This document shows positions 23,401-33,234 of a stretch of 64,000 nucleotides of DNA, piece by piece; the stretch's first letter is position 1; each line of letters begins with the position of its first letter. The position numbers and the translations under genes were made by a program. Source of the stretch: Atriophallophorus winterbourni (Eukaryota > Platyhelminthes > Trematoda > Plagiorchiida > Microphallidae). A model generated the notes under the pieces. The model did no database searches, was not told where the DNA came from, and worked only from the letters and a program-made list of their open reading frames with translations. The stretch spans positions 1 through 64,000 of the forward strand of contig JACCGJ010010483.1 of NCBI GenBank assembly GCA_013407085.1, given 5' to 3'.

Positions 23401-23868
23401 CTTGTCGTAAAATGGATTCAACTGCATTGGAGACACGTCGGAGAATGATGCGGCAGAATACTTTGCTCGTGACTGATAGAAGCGTAATACCTCGCCAATT
23501 GGTGCAGTAGCTCAAGTCACCTTTCTTCGGAAGTTGATTATAGTACCCGAACGCCAAGCGTCCGGTATCTGCTCCGTATCCCAGATGTTCTGGAATAGGT
23601 CTCGCAAAACTTTCGGTTTCCGCCTTGAGCAGTTCGGCATACACTCCATCGTCACCTGGTGCCTTCCCATTTTTCAACCTCTAGATAGCAAATTGCACCT
23701 CTTGTAGGCTGATGGGGTCTGTGTTGACGTCGAGGTCTCTAGCTGCCTTAGGTATATCGACGTTGGTTTGAGGCGGTGGACGGTTTAGAATGAGCTCGAA
23801 ATGTTCTCGCCATCTGGCTAACTCTTCTTTCAGTGGGGGATACTAGTTTTCACTTTTCTTTATTCAGA
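20463..23868 (-). mobile_element. CR1-A': second copy of CR1-A, 5' truncated, interrupted
   Basis: Minus-strand copy of the 15.1-19.6 kb element, matching its RT and 3' end closely: FSIQCGLPQGSVLGPRLFLM (21640-21570), VNHAISLQKLGLLEIGNPLL and NYRPVTLLPVLSKVMESIV. The 3' untranslated region 'actccacccgaccccct' and the end 'accataatctactattgtctattga' are also shared. It carries its own frameshifts. Reading upstream, homology stops at 22208-22215 where an RTE LINE abuts. About 35 bp of CR1-A homology reappear beyond the RTE at about 23830-23868 ('aaagaaaagtgaaaact' followed by 'atccccc.actgaaa'), corresponding to 17653-17692 of the plus copy. So the RTE sits inside this copy, with roughly 100 bp of CR1-A missing at the junction. 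Confidence 0.8.
22215..23834 (-). pseudogene. RTE/Perere-like LINE reverse transcriptase, 5' truncated
   Basis: Minus strand. It opens with KEELARWREHFELIL (23830), then a stop, then a 409-codon frame (23677-22448). Motifs: MKNGKAPGDDGVYAELL, NWRGITLLSVTSKVF, EQARFIEGKSCIDQIF, CVAYIDFQKAFDSVHR, RTGVRQGCILSPILL and LYHADDVAPLA, where the usual YADD is HADD. The C-terminal RTE block follows: TVYLGSKLTVNGDCEDEV, SINTKIRLFKSNVL and YASECWKTT. After a frame change comes the tail HWRPQGKRKRGRPKETWRR ... ALCATRHGED with a stop at about 22223. This arrangement (ISNEELL, then GKRKRGRPK) is that of schistosome SR2/Perere RTE elements. It has no endonuclease and is inserted in CR1-A'. Confidence 0.8.
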
Positions 23869-24199
23869 CTTGCCTGGATTCAACGCAATATTAGTCGATT
23901 TGAACCAGCGGAGTAATTGGCTAAGATCGTTTGAATTATGTCTAATTTTCCAAAGTTTTAAGTCATCAGCGTATAACAAACAACATGATGGGAAATCACT
24001 GGGGAGGCCGTTGATGTATAATAGAAACCATAAAGGACCCAAAACAGTACCTTGCAGAACACCACTTGAAGTACGATACTAATCTGTAATAGATTCACTC
24101 ACCTTGACGCGATTATCAGACACTGGTATGCTATTACACATTACGTTGGTCAAGTTTTATTGCACGGACGCCTCTGCGTCGCCTGCTGCTGAAAAAAAC

Positions 24200-24455
24200 G
24201 CTTTTTATCATAACCTCACATGTCCTCATACACGATGTGCAATCGTGCAGTATTTCTGTGCGACTAACATCGTGCTAAATTGATTGGCCACCGGTAGTGA
24301 GTTCCATGCTGAAACACGCTGGAGTCTCACTACCATTTCTTTTGTCATATCTGTCTAGGCCTGGGCAACCTGACAGTATCTCAGCCCACGTGCAGTCTCT
24401 GACTGTGCTGCACTTTGCCTGGATCAGGCTTGTGCTTTCATACATACATGCACGT
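24200..24455 (+). repeat. SINE-1 copy
   Basis: First copy of a dispersed family. Head: 'caatcgtgcag..ttctgtgc..ctaacatcgtgctaaattgattggcc' and 'gtagtgag'. Body: 'tctgtctaggcctgggcaac', 'ctgacagtatctcagcccac', 'gtgcagtctctgactgtg', 'gcctggatcaggcttgtgctt'. Tail: (cata)n. The same sequence occurs at 27008, 31990, 33785, 37745, 37951 and, more diverged, at 30475, 38818 and 39820. Length about 230 bp and a microsatellite tail suggest a SINE; I found no convincing pol III A and B boxes. Confidence 0.7.
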
Positions 24456-24498
24456 CCTCAAAAACGTGCCACAAAAAAACTGTAGGTGAGTGTATAGG

Positions 24499-26960
24499 TG
24501 GGTGATTTCAATGCCTGAGTTGGTGCGGATTACGAGTCTTGGCGAAACTGTCTCGAGATTTTGCCGTACCAAATTGTCTGCTAAACCAAGGATAAAAGTC
24601 ACTCGCATGTGCGAACCTAATCTAGCCAAAGCCTTCACGGCCGAGTTCAACAAAACAACCCTACTCGAATTGGCTTAAGATAACTTTGAATCGCTAAAAA
24701 GCTGCATATGTCGAGTCGCACTTTCCACTTACGGTCCTAAGAAAGCTCGAATGAGTGACTGGTTCGAAATAAAATCTTCTGAGGTGATTGCTGTGTTGGA
24801 TAAGAAACGGTCAGTATTCTTGAAGTTCAAAGGTATGCCAACAGATGAAAACTTACAACTTCTAAGAGCAGCTAGAAATAAGATCCAACAGACAGCAAGA
24901 CGATGTGCAAATGACTATTGGACTGAAATTAGCCTCAGTGTCAAAAAAGCTGTGGATACTGCAAACTTTTACGGTATGTATGGGATCAAGAGAGCCATTA
25001 GTCCAAACAAACATAAAACGGCTTCCATTAAGTCTAAATCTGGTTACCCAATTGTGGACAAAACTCAGCAGATGGAAAGATGGGTAGAGCACTTCTCCTC
25101 TCTCTACACTAGTGACAGTACGGTTTTACCGCATATACTAGAAAATGTCCAGCAGTTGCCGACTATTGAATATCTAGATACTCCCCCTACTCTTGATTGG
25201 CTCAATAGGGGCAATCGACCGCTTAGCAAATGGGAAGGTCCCTGGTGACGACGGAATTCCACCCAAACTCACCAAATGATGTAGAGCAGCATTATTACAA
25301 CTTCACCATTTGCTTCTTCATTGCTGGCAGGAGGAGTGTGTCCCATAAGAGATTCGAAACAAAGATCATCACGCTATTTAAGAATAAAGGAGATAGAGGC
25401 GACTGCAACAATTACAGAGGAATCTTCCTTCCGAATTTTGTAGGCAAATTGTTTGCTAAAGTCTTACAGATCCGGTTTCACGTTTTAGCCGATAGAATTT
25501 ACTCCGAATCTCAATGTGGATTCCGCAAGGGAAGATCAACCGTTGACATGATTTTCTCCCTGAGACAACTTCAAGAAACGTGTCGGGAACATCGTATGCC
25601 ATTATACGCGGTTTTATTGATTTAACGAAGGCATTCGACTGCGACAGCAGGGAGGGTCTTTTCAAAATGCTTGATTTGGTAGGCTTCCCCCAAGACTGAT
25701 AAAACTCGTTATTTCGTTCTACTCAGGCATGAAGGGCTCAGTCCATTTTAACGGTTTCAGCTCAGAAACCTTTGAAATTCGCCGAGTCGTCAAACAAGGG
25801 TGTATTCTCGCTCCCACGCTGTTCGGCATTTTCTTCGCTCTGCTTCTGAAGCACGCTTTCAGGACGACGACAGAAGGCATTTACCTGCGCACGCAAAGTG
25901 ATGACAAGCTTTTCAACCTGAACCGGTTGAAAGCACAAACCAAGACACGAAATGTGCTAATCCGTGTCGTGCGGTTTGCCGACGATGCAGCCTTTATTGC
26001 TCACTCCCAAGTGCAACTGCATTTGCTAATGGACTGTTTTTCGTCGGCATGCAAAGACATTAGCCTAACAATCTGCATGATCAAGACCAAAGGCCTTGTT
26101 CAAGGGACTGTATCGCCACCCATCATCACTGTTGGAAACCGTCAGCTTGAATCAGTACATTATTTCACATACCGTTGTTCAACCATTGCGGATAAACTCT
26201 CGCTAGACATGGAGATTGATAAGCGGATTGGCAGAGCAGCTGTCATTCTGTCCTATTTGAACTCTCTTGTTTGTGGTAACCGCAAGCTGATTGTAAAGAC
26301 AAAGATGATGGTATACAGCGCGTGCGTTCTAAATGCTTCACTGTACGGCAGTAAACCCTAGACCACCTACGCAAGACACGAACGGAAGCATAATGCTTTT
26401 CATCTACGAAGCATCCTTCGTATCTTGAACATATCGTAGATGGACAGAGTGACTAATGATGAAGTGCTTTCAAAAGCTGGTCTACAGAGAATGTTCACCC
26501 TGTTACGACACCGCCGCCTGCGGTGGCTTGGTAATGTCTACAGAATGGAAAATGGTAGTATTCCGAAAGATCTACTCTATGGTGAGTTGCAATTAGGAAG
26601 TCGACCATTGGGCAGACCGCACTTGCGGTGCAAAGACGTTTGCAAAAGAGATATGAAAGCTCTTGGCATTACCCGGCGAGTTGGGAAGAACTTGCTATTG
26701 ACCGCTCACATTGGAGGCTATGTGTAAAGCATCGTCTTCAAGGTTGGATGCAGCAGATAGAGCTCTTGGCTGCTGAACGCAGATCACGCCGCCGGCGTGC
26801 AACTGGCGCCTTACGACCGAGTTCTGCCTATCGTTGCAAGCGCTGCGGGAGAGATTGTTCCTCCCGAACCTGACTCGTTAGTGAAAAGTGAAAAAATTCA
26901 TTGGATTGTGGTATACATCCATGTTCGACATCGACCGAAGGAGTCCAATAACAATTTAAT
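24499..26960 (+). mobile_element. LINE-C: non-LTR element with C-terminal zinc knuckle
   Basis: Plus-strand LINE, one ORF in several frames. End of the endonuclease: VGDFNA-stop-VGADYESW (24499). Linker 24751-25240 with MERWVEHFSSLY, then NGKVPGDDGIPPKL. RT: NYRGIFLPNFVGKLFAKVL and ESQCGFRKGRSTVDMIFSLR (25230-25620), a frameshift, KAFD, then FEIRRVVKQGCILAPTLF and VVRFADDAAFIAHS (25729-26361, catalytic FADD kept). C-terminal part: TIADKLSLDMEIDKRIGRAA, TKMMVYSACVL, a stop where the family has W, VTNDEVLSKAGLQRM, LRRLRWLGNV-like HRRLRWLGNVYRMENG, and, after a last frameshift, RCKRCGRDCSSR, a C-x2-C knuckle common at the end of this LINE type. A tail 'gttcgacatcgaccgaaggagtccaataacaa' ends it near 26955. 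Clade uncertain. Confidence 0.75.
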
Positions 26961-27007
26961 GATCCAGTTGCTTCCTCTACCGGCCTAGCTGGTATCGGAA
27001 TTATTCT

Positions 27008-27245
27008 TAGCACGTTTGTGCAATCGTGCAGCAATTCTGTGCTGTACAGCTAACACCGTGCTAAATTGATTTACCGCCCGTAGTGAGCTGCATACGAATA
27101 CACCCTTGGGTCTCACTGCCATTGCTATTTTCCTTTCCAATATCTGTCTAGGCCTGGGCAACCTGACAGTATCTTGGCCCATCTTTAGCCTTTGACTGTG
27201 TGGCACCTTCCCTGGATCAGGCTTGTGTTTCATAGATACACCGAC
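27008..27245 (+). repeat. SINE-1 copy
   Basis: Matches the copy at 24200-24455 along its whole length: 'caatcgtgcag', 'ctaacaccgtgctaaattgatt', 'gtagtgagctgcat', 'tctgtctaggcctgggcaac', 'ctggatcaggcttgtg'. It lies just 3' of LINE-C and upstream of RSU1. Confidence 0.7.
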
Positions 27246-27299
27246 ATCAGATGTCTGACCCCACACGTGTCACATGTGTAGTGCCTCTGCTGATTTTGC

Positions 27300-27690
27300 G
27301 GATACAGAACATTGTACCCAATTAGCGATATTTCTCAAGGCTTCTACTCAACCAGTGGACTACAATAAACTCCGTAAGCGTAACCGGGCATCAGGTCCTG
27401 ATGTCTTGGTCCTATCTATTATTCAATGTTCGTTTCTCCCTTGGTTGCGAAATTAAAGCTTTGTTTGCCAACATATATGCTGAGGAACGCGTTTTGATCT
27501 TTTTGAGCGAATCAGTAATTGCTCCGATTTTCATAAAAGACAGCTTGATTCATGTCAAGCATCTGGGCATCAGTCTCATCTCAGTAGCTCCTAAAATGCT
27601 GGCTTATATCTTGCACGCATTCATTCAACTGTTTTGAATGAGTACAGCGACGTTAGCACGACAACTTTCTTCTGGCTTTCACTTCCATGC
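27300..27690 (+). pseudogene. LINE-D reverse transcriptase fragment
   Basis: Plus-strand scrap of RT: KRNRASGPDVL (about 27380), ALFANIYAEERV, SESVIAPIFIKDS, HLGISLISVAPKMLA (27440-27630). These correspond to the GPDG, W-x-x-x-x-I-x-P-I-x-K-x-G and NYRGISL-x-x-x-x-x-K motifs. The N in NYRG is missing and there is one frame change. It ends 250 bp upstream of the RSU1 start. A related fragment lies inside RSU1 intron 6. Confidence 0.65.
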
Positions 27691-27943
27691 ATCATTACAA
27701 GCTTTTGAGGTTACAACGTTACGTATTCTATGATCGAATTTTCTCGAGACTTTCGATTAATTGTCATTCCGTTAATGTCAACCCTTATTACATCAATATT
27801 CAACATTAATTCATATTTTCATCTTGATTCAACTAGTCATTCCTCTCAAATATCCGTAGATCGATTATCATCGCTTATTCATTTGTCATTGCGTTTCAGA
27901 TAAAACATGCTAGTTTTGTTTACCTGAGATTGCTGCCTTTGTC

Positions 27944-30900
27944 ATGCTTGCAAATCGTCTGAAAAATTTCCGAAAATCCATTGAAGATGTACGCCAGGGG
28001 AATGAATCTTCTCTAGAAGCTATCCGTAAAGAGCTCACGTCTATACCATATATCATCGATCTTGGTAAGACTCCATTGAATACTGAATTCAAGCTCCATT
28101 ACAAAATCTTCGAAAGCTTACACTTTCACATAACAAAATATCGGGTAGTATTATTATTTTCTAAGTATTTTTAGAAATTCCCGATGAGATATCAACGTTA
28201 CAATCTCTGGAGCATCTAAATCTGTTCAATAATTCTATCAAGGTAGGTATTCCGTACCTTTTAACAACTTTTAGTTGATTTCGCCGAATATTTCTCAATT
28301 ACCCTACTTGAGAATTCTTAATTTAGGGTAAGTTAGATTTTGACGGAAGTCTACTTTTAGGATGAACAAGCTGTCTTCCCTTCCTCGTGGTTTCGGAGCG
28401 TTTCCATCGTTAGAAATTTTGGATTTGACTTACAATAATTTGAATGAATCAAGTTTACCAGAGAACTTCTTCAATCTAATAACTTTGAGAGCGCTGTATC
28501 TTTCGGACAATGATTTCGAGAAACTTCCGAGTGCTATCGGCTTGTTGATAAACCTTGAAATCGTAAGAATTCTTTCCTAATTGTAGCTTGCACTTCGAGA
28601 CAATGACTTGTTGATGTTGCCACCCGAAATTGGCCGTCTTACTCGATTGAAGGAGCTTCATTTGCAGGGTAATCGATTATCCGTATTACCACCGGAATTG
28701 GGTACGTTCGGTTATCAAATTCAGTTCAGTCATCAAACATCTTGAGTTTGATTATAGCTTATTGCTACTTAGACTTTGTGTCAAGCGAAGTAGATTAATA
28801 TGGGTTCAAATGCACTTCGGCTATGATATTACCTTAACTTTCGCCCTTTACATGTACATGCTGGATCACTGTGTGGTTGCATAAGTATTCAGGGTTCATA
28901 ATTTTTTAATCTCTGAAATTATTTTCGACCCGCATTACGATTCCTCGTTTTGTAATTTTTTTTCGTTTTCCAATATATCAACTGGTCGTCCAAGCCAATC
29001 GATTGTTATCTTTCGATGTCCGTGATCTATGCTTCCTGTTACCATGTGTGTGTGTGTCGTATTTACCGTTTGCGGTGGTCGTGACAGTGTCCTTTTAGCG
29101 CAAATAGGTTTTTGTTAAGGGTCACAGAGACCGGTTCGGGTTCGCGTCTACGAATTCAGTTCGCACACAGGAGTCAGACAAGGCTGTCTGTTATTTCCGA
29201 TTCTGTTCAACTATGTCGTTGACTGGATTATGAACCAGGCGTTAATGGACTATCAAGAGTTTGATGTATCAACGGATCTTAGATCGCGACTACGTGGTTG
29301 ATGTTATTGTTTTTGCCGAAAGTGCTGAAATACTACAAAGGTTTTTAGACTGCATTAATTGTTCTGCTGCAAAAATCGCCCTCAGAATAAACGCAACAAA
29401 ACGAAGGCATTTTTACACCGTTACACCAGGCATCCAATAATTGAACGTCTAGGGCTGTCCGATCGAGTGTTTTCCAGTCTTCAGATACATCGGTTCCAGT
29501 ATGTTACCAAATGGTCACGCGAAAGGTGAATTGAAGTTAAGCGTTGATCGTACGTGTAATGCGTTTTTGTAGTTAAAAGCCACCCTTTGCCGCAGGCCCG
29601 GGATCAGTCTCAAGACTAAAATACGTATTTACCTAACCGCGATCCGGCCTGTACTGCTTTATGTATGTGACTGAGATGGTACCTTAACGTGGTGCGAGGG
29701 TTTGTGGACCTTCATGACCCATTGAGCTATACTGGGTGGTTCTTTTGGTGCCAGCAGAGTTACTCATACCAGGAAGGTCGATAGATAGAGGTCAGACAAA
29801 CTCAGTCTCAACCCACTGCCTTGTGGTTCAGGCTTTTTAGCCAAAGGCAACAGTAGGGCCCCCTAAGCCAAACCCCTACTTCGGCCTGGGCAACCGGGTA
29901 GTATCATGTCCACAAGCAACTTGACGCTTTGTCTGGCTCCAGACTTGTGCTTCATGATGATGATAGATGTGAGACGTGGCTGCTGAGATCACAGGATGTA
30001 CTATCTTTAGAAGTGTTCGGCCATTGGTTCCTTGGATTTTCTTGGGTAACCGGGCGAGCGGGTATCTAACGCTGCCGTTCGGGCCCGATGCAATGGAATA
30101 CCTCCGTTTTACGTTCACATCCAATAGCAAAGACTGCATTAGTTTGGACACGTCCTCCGAAAGACGGACTCAGCTCTCACAAAATTCGTCTTCGACCAAC
30201 TCGTACTTGGTGTTGGCTACATGGCGGTCAGCTGAGGACCTGGCTGTCAACTGTGAAGGAGGACGTAAATGCTTTGGGACTGCGTACTGTATACGGCTTT
30301 CGAAGATGGGAACGTGACTGGATTACGATATGCAACGATATCACCTCTGATCGACGCGCGTGCGCTTTCGTGATTCGAGACGTCAATGAAGTCGGCTTAT
30401 CCACCCGCACAGACGCTTTCGTCGAACGAAAATTTTGCTTCATGTACAGATGTTTTCATTCTTACATCTACCTAGGCTTCCTTTCTTAGCCCATGTGCAG
30501 TCGATGACTGCTGCGCTTTGTCTGATCAAGATTATGATTTCATACATGCATACAAATGGGCAACGGTGAAATACTTATGATTTACTAACATGGCACCTGT
30601 CTAGTTCTAGGTCAGAGTCCGAGGAGCATGGTAATATCTTACCCCACATGAAGCTTCTGCTACTACGTACTTCCTCCGGTTCTAAATTCCTGATTTTAGG
30701 CATACTCACATTTTCGCGACGTTTCATCCATACATTATAGATGCGTAAGATCTGTTCTTCTCGTTAGCCCCCGCATCGACAATTACTTGTTGAGAATATC
30801 TGATCAACCATGCATCTTATTTACATTACGTGTTCGTCAATGGCTGGCATTTACTTCGGCCTCCGATGTTTTCAGCCTAGTGCATACATACTCTGCGTTT

Positions 30901-33234
30901 GTTTACCTCTATCCTTGTGCTACATGACATGTTTCTTCGATTCACCTGCAAATGCGCTAGCTACTTTCAGCAGATCACGTGCTTGCCTCCGTGGAGCATT
31001 TGCCACATTCCAGGTTTCGGGAAGTAACTCATTGGTGTAGCTAAAAAGAATAAGGTTTAAAACTGACGTTCTGCGTATCAAAATTGGTTTCAAGTCAAGA
31101 GCTTTCAGCAATTATTACCTTGATAGATTTGTACCTATTGAGTCCTTTCTCCTGTCGGTAAAAGCAGTTCCACCAGGTTTAGAAACTTCTCGCAAGCACC
31201 AGGTATCGGATATTGGTCAGTATATTTTGGACACGTGTCGAAAAATTTTATTGTATGGGCATATCCGCGATACTTAGTCGGGGAATGGCACACTTTGTAC
31301 ATGATTCGATGTGGTTTTATGCTCCAGCGTCCTTGAAAAATAACGGCCCTTGTTCATAAAACTGTTTACTTGCATACTGGATATCAATTGGCGTATTGTT
31401 AATGCAGTTGTTGACAACATTCAAGACTTCTGTAGGTGTTCTTGGGTAATCTTGGACACTAATCAAGTGGAATGATAATCTTACGACCTATGGCGTTTTG
31501 TTGAAGCTTCTGATTTTTTTATGTATTATCACGTCTTGAGTCAGTAGAATTATCACAGTCTAATAGACTGGAATGAGTTGATATCCTGTCAGTTTATCCG
31601 GGCCCACATTGCGTCTAATGACAGCAAGTTTAGGTCATGCTTTTGGCTGCAATTCATTACTCGTGGTCAATTTAAAACTGTCTGTGTAGGATAGAAGAAC
31701 TGAGTTTTATCCTGTAGCTTGATTAGTCCTTGTATATAATAAATGAATGGGAGGCAACTTAAATTAATTTTAAACTTATCAGTACTGAAACCAATATCCA
31801 GTGATAATCCGTTTATAACTCGACTAAAACACGCTATCGGCAAAGTTTGGTGTACATTTGGCGCAACATCAGCATCTGATTCTTTGTAGCTTCAACCGCT
31901 ATCGTTCACAGGCAGAATTTCTGAACGTGTTTGAAAATTTTCTAGGCACTGAGATATCGTTAAATAACACCGGTTCAGAGCTGGGAGACAAATTGCTCAT
32001 TGCCTATTAGAACAGCATGCTAACATAACACCGTGCTGAATTGATTTGCGAAATTTATCGAGGTGCATGCAAAATCACGCTGCAGTTTTACTGCCATTTT
32101 CTCACTTTATATCTGTCTAGGACTGGTCAACCCGACAGTATCTCAGCCCACGTGCAGTCTCTGTCTGTGTGGTGCTTTGTCTGGATCTAGACTTGTATTT
32201 TTATACATAAATAATATGCTTGTCGTGATTTCACTTAAAATTCTGTTCTCGCACCGAATTCAGTACACACTTGAATTTTCAAATCCCTATCAGTTTCTCA
32301 TCACACAATTTAAACGTTTTTATTCAATCTTACTCGGTGGTTTACCCATTGTTTTCGTTATAATTTATCTGTTTTAGGCGCATTAGATCTATGTGGGCCA
32401 AAACAAGTCGCCAAATTGCAAGGCAATCCTTGGGTACCTCCAATTGACAACCAATTACAAGTCAATGTATCGCATGTCTTCGACTACATTCGGTCTGAAA
32501 CGTATCGCTTGTAAGTAAAAGTAACGATATTTGCGACTATTTACTGTTTCGGTGTTTAAACAAAGGCAACTGTTTGAATTGATTAGTGTTAGGGTGCAAT
32601 GCGGTTTTGTCGAAGTTATTTATCGTTGCTGCGAGTTACTGAACACGTGTTCACTGCAATTGTTCGTTTAACAGTCTTTCGAGTTTTGTCGTGGTAGGAG
32701 TCTGGATCAAGTTTGCGCGCAGACAACTGCCTAACGCCTGTCAGTTATTTTTCTTGGATTTTTGTACCGACTCATAATATCCAGACATAAACGACACAAA
32801 TATCATGTTGGAAACGGTAAGCCAATCTATTACATCTTGGAAAACATTATGATTTAGTTTATTTGTTACTTTTATCTTCCCCGACCATTAAATCGACGAC
32901 AAACAGAGTCTGCTTTCTGCCTGCAGGTCATCATTGACGTTGTTCAGTATAACAGCGTTTTTGATTTCGTTGGTATAGTTTAGAAACATAACCCTGTTTC
33001 AATGCACAATCCTCTCCTTGCCGTATGGTTAACCTTACCGCATCTCGCTCCATATGCTTACCATAAATGTTAACACTACTTTACTTCAAAGCTTGCATGT
33101 TCACACTGAGATGCATGCGCAATTAATCCTTATGCTTTAAATCTTTCAGCTTATTCGATCGCCAACAATCAAGTAACATCCCGCCACCGCCTATACCAGA
33201 CAAATCCAAGAAACTTAGTCGAAAATCTCGTTGA
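27944..33234 (+). CDS. RSU1: Ras suppressor protein 1 (leucine-rich repeat protein)
   Basis: RSU1 binds PINCH in the integrin-linked kinase complex and suppresses Ras signalling in other animals. Eight exons: 27944-28064, 28094-28144, 28175-28242, 28275-28327, 28361-28562, 28587-28701, 32378-32510, 33150-33234. They total 828 nt, 275 codons plus TGA; human RSU1 has 277. Every junction is GT-AG and keeps phase. Seven leucine-rich repeats are visible, among them LRKLTLSHNKIS, LEHLNLFNNSIK, LRILNLG/MNKLSSLPRGFG, LEILDLTYNNLNESSLPENF, LRALYLSDNDFEKLP and LKELHLQGNRLSVLPPEL. The C-terminal cap has GNPWVPPIDNQLQ and SHVFDYIRSETYR, ending PDKSKKLSRKSR. The start ATG is the first after an in-frame TAG (27911) and aligns with the family N-terminus. 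Introns 1-5 are 29, 30, 32, 33 and 24 nt; introns 6 and 7 are 3,676 and 639 nt. Confidence 0.93.
28563..28586 (+). other. 24-nt spliceosomal-type intron in RSU1
   Basis: Sequence runs from gtaagaat to attgtag. The exons read ...INLEI before it and LALRDNDLL after it, together the family's conserved LQILSLRDNDL block without gap. The 24 nt are a multiple of three but contain an in-frame TAA, so read-through would truncate the protein. The donor gtaag is a near-consensus match; the acceptor follows a short pyrimidine stretch (ttctttcc) and a possible ctaat branch site. Confidence 0.85.
29110..30420 (+). pseudogene. LINE-D reverse transcriptase relic in RSU1 intron 6
   Basis: Plus strand. RT core: HTGVRQGCLLFPILFNYVVD (29165-29225), then after a frame change DRDYVVDVIVFAESAEILQR, where the catalytic YADD has become YVVD. 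Next come CINCSAAKIALRIN, FRYIGSSMLPNGHAKGELKL, GISLKTKIRIYLTAIRPVLL and LYVCD (about 29668). There a 290-bp SINE-like repeat is inserted, after which the same protein resumes: CETWLLRSQDVLSLEVFGHW (29965), ERVSNAAVRARC, FGHVLRKTDSAL, and GGQLRTWLSTVKEDVNALGL with VYGFRRWERDWITICNDI up to about 30420. Dead copy, sense orientation relative to RSU1. Confidence 0.75.
29670..29962 (+). repeat. SINE-2-type element inserted in LINE-D
   Basis: The LINE reading stops at LLYVC(D) and resumes at CETWLL, so the insert limits are set by protein continuity. Flanks are 'gtatgtga' and 'agatgtga', a probable target-site duplication sharing at least 'atgtga'. The insert contains 'cactgccttgtgg', 'cctacttcggcctgggcaac', 'cgggtagtatcatg' and 'gctttgtctggctccagact' and ends in (gat)n. 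Its last 90 bp align with the 3' half of SINE-1. Confidence 0.7.
30475..30560 (+). repeat. diverged SINE-1 3' part
   Basis: Degenerate copy of the SINE-1 body and tail: 'taggcttcctttcttagccc', 'atgtgcagtcgatgactgct', 'gcgctttgtctgatcaagatt', 'catacatgcatac'. Confidence 0.5.
30561..31985 (+). other. RSU1 intron 6, no recognised feature
   Basis: Unique-looking AT-rich intron sequence. Short open frames on opposite strands at 30810-31111 match no family I know. Confidence 0.5.
31990..32212 (+). repeat. SINE-1 copy in RSU1 intron 6
   Basis: 'aacagcatgctaacataaca', 'ccgtgctgaattgatttgcg', 'tctgtctaggactggtcaac', 'ccgacagtatctcagcccac', 'gtgcagtctctgtctgtg' and a short ata-rich tail. It lies 165 bp before exon 7. 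Confidence 0.65.

Larger units (their letters stand above)
19580..24150 (-). mobile_element. CR1-B: older CR1-like LINE split by later insertions
   Basis: Minus-strand CR1-like RT in three pieces that join in protein order. Piece 1 (24150-23866): SSGVLQGTVLGPLWFLLYIN, LLYADDLKLW, ending ALNPGKSE. Piece 2 (20462-20265) resumes where the family continues: SYLIGDTMQEPV, VEDQGFYLTHDLKLKSNT. Piece 3 (19910-19580): YDYRCRTLELDT, RIDVIIVFRII and, after a frame change, KQWNSLPDN with DSLKDFKTNLEEH. Between pieces 1 and 2 lies the CR1-A' copy with its nested RTE; between pieces 2 and 3 lies a SINE-like repeat. So CR1-B is the oldest layer at this spot. It is 5' truncated and full of stops. Confidence 0.75.

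Noticed and set aside
24200..24455. tRNA-derived head with pol III A and B boxes in SINE-1.
   Set aside because: No segment close enough to the A-box or GGTTCGANTCC B-box in the copies I compared.
27300..30420. Treating the RT fragments at 27.3-27.7 and 29.1-30.4 kb as one LINE copy.
   Set aside because: Conserved RSU1 exons lie between them, so they are at least two insertions unless the gene inserted into a LINE, which is implausible.
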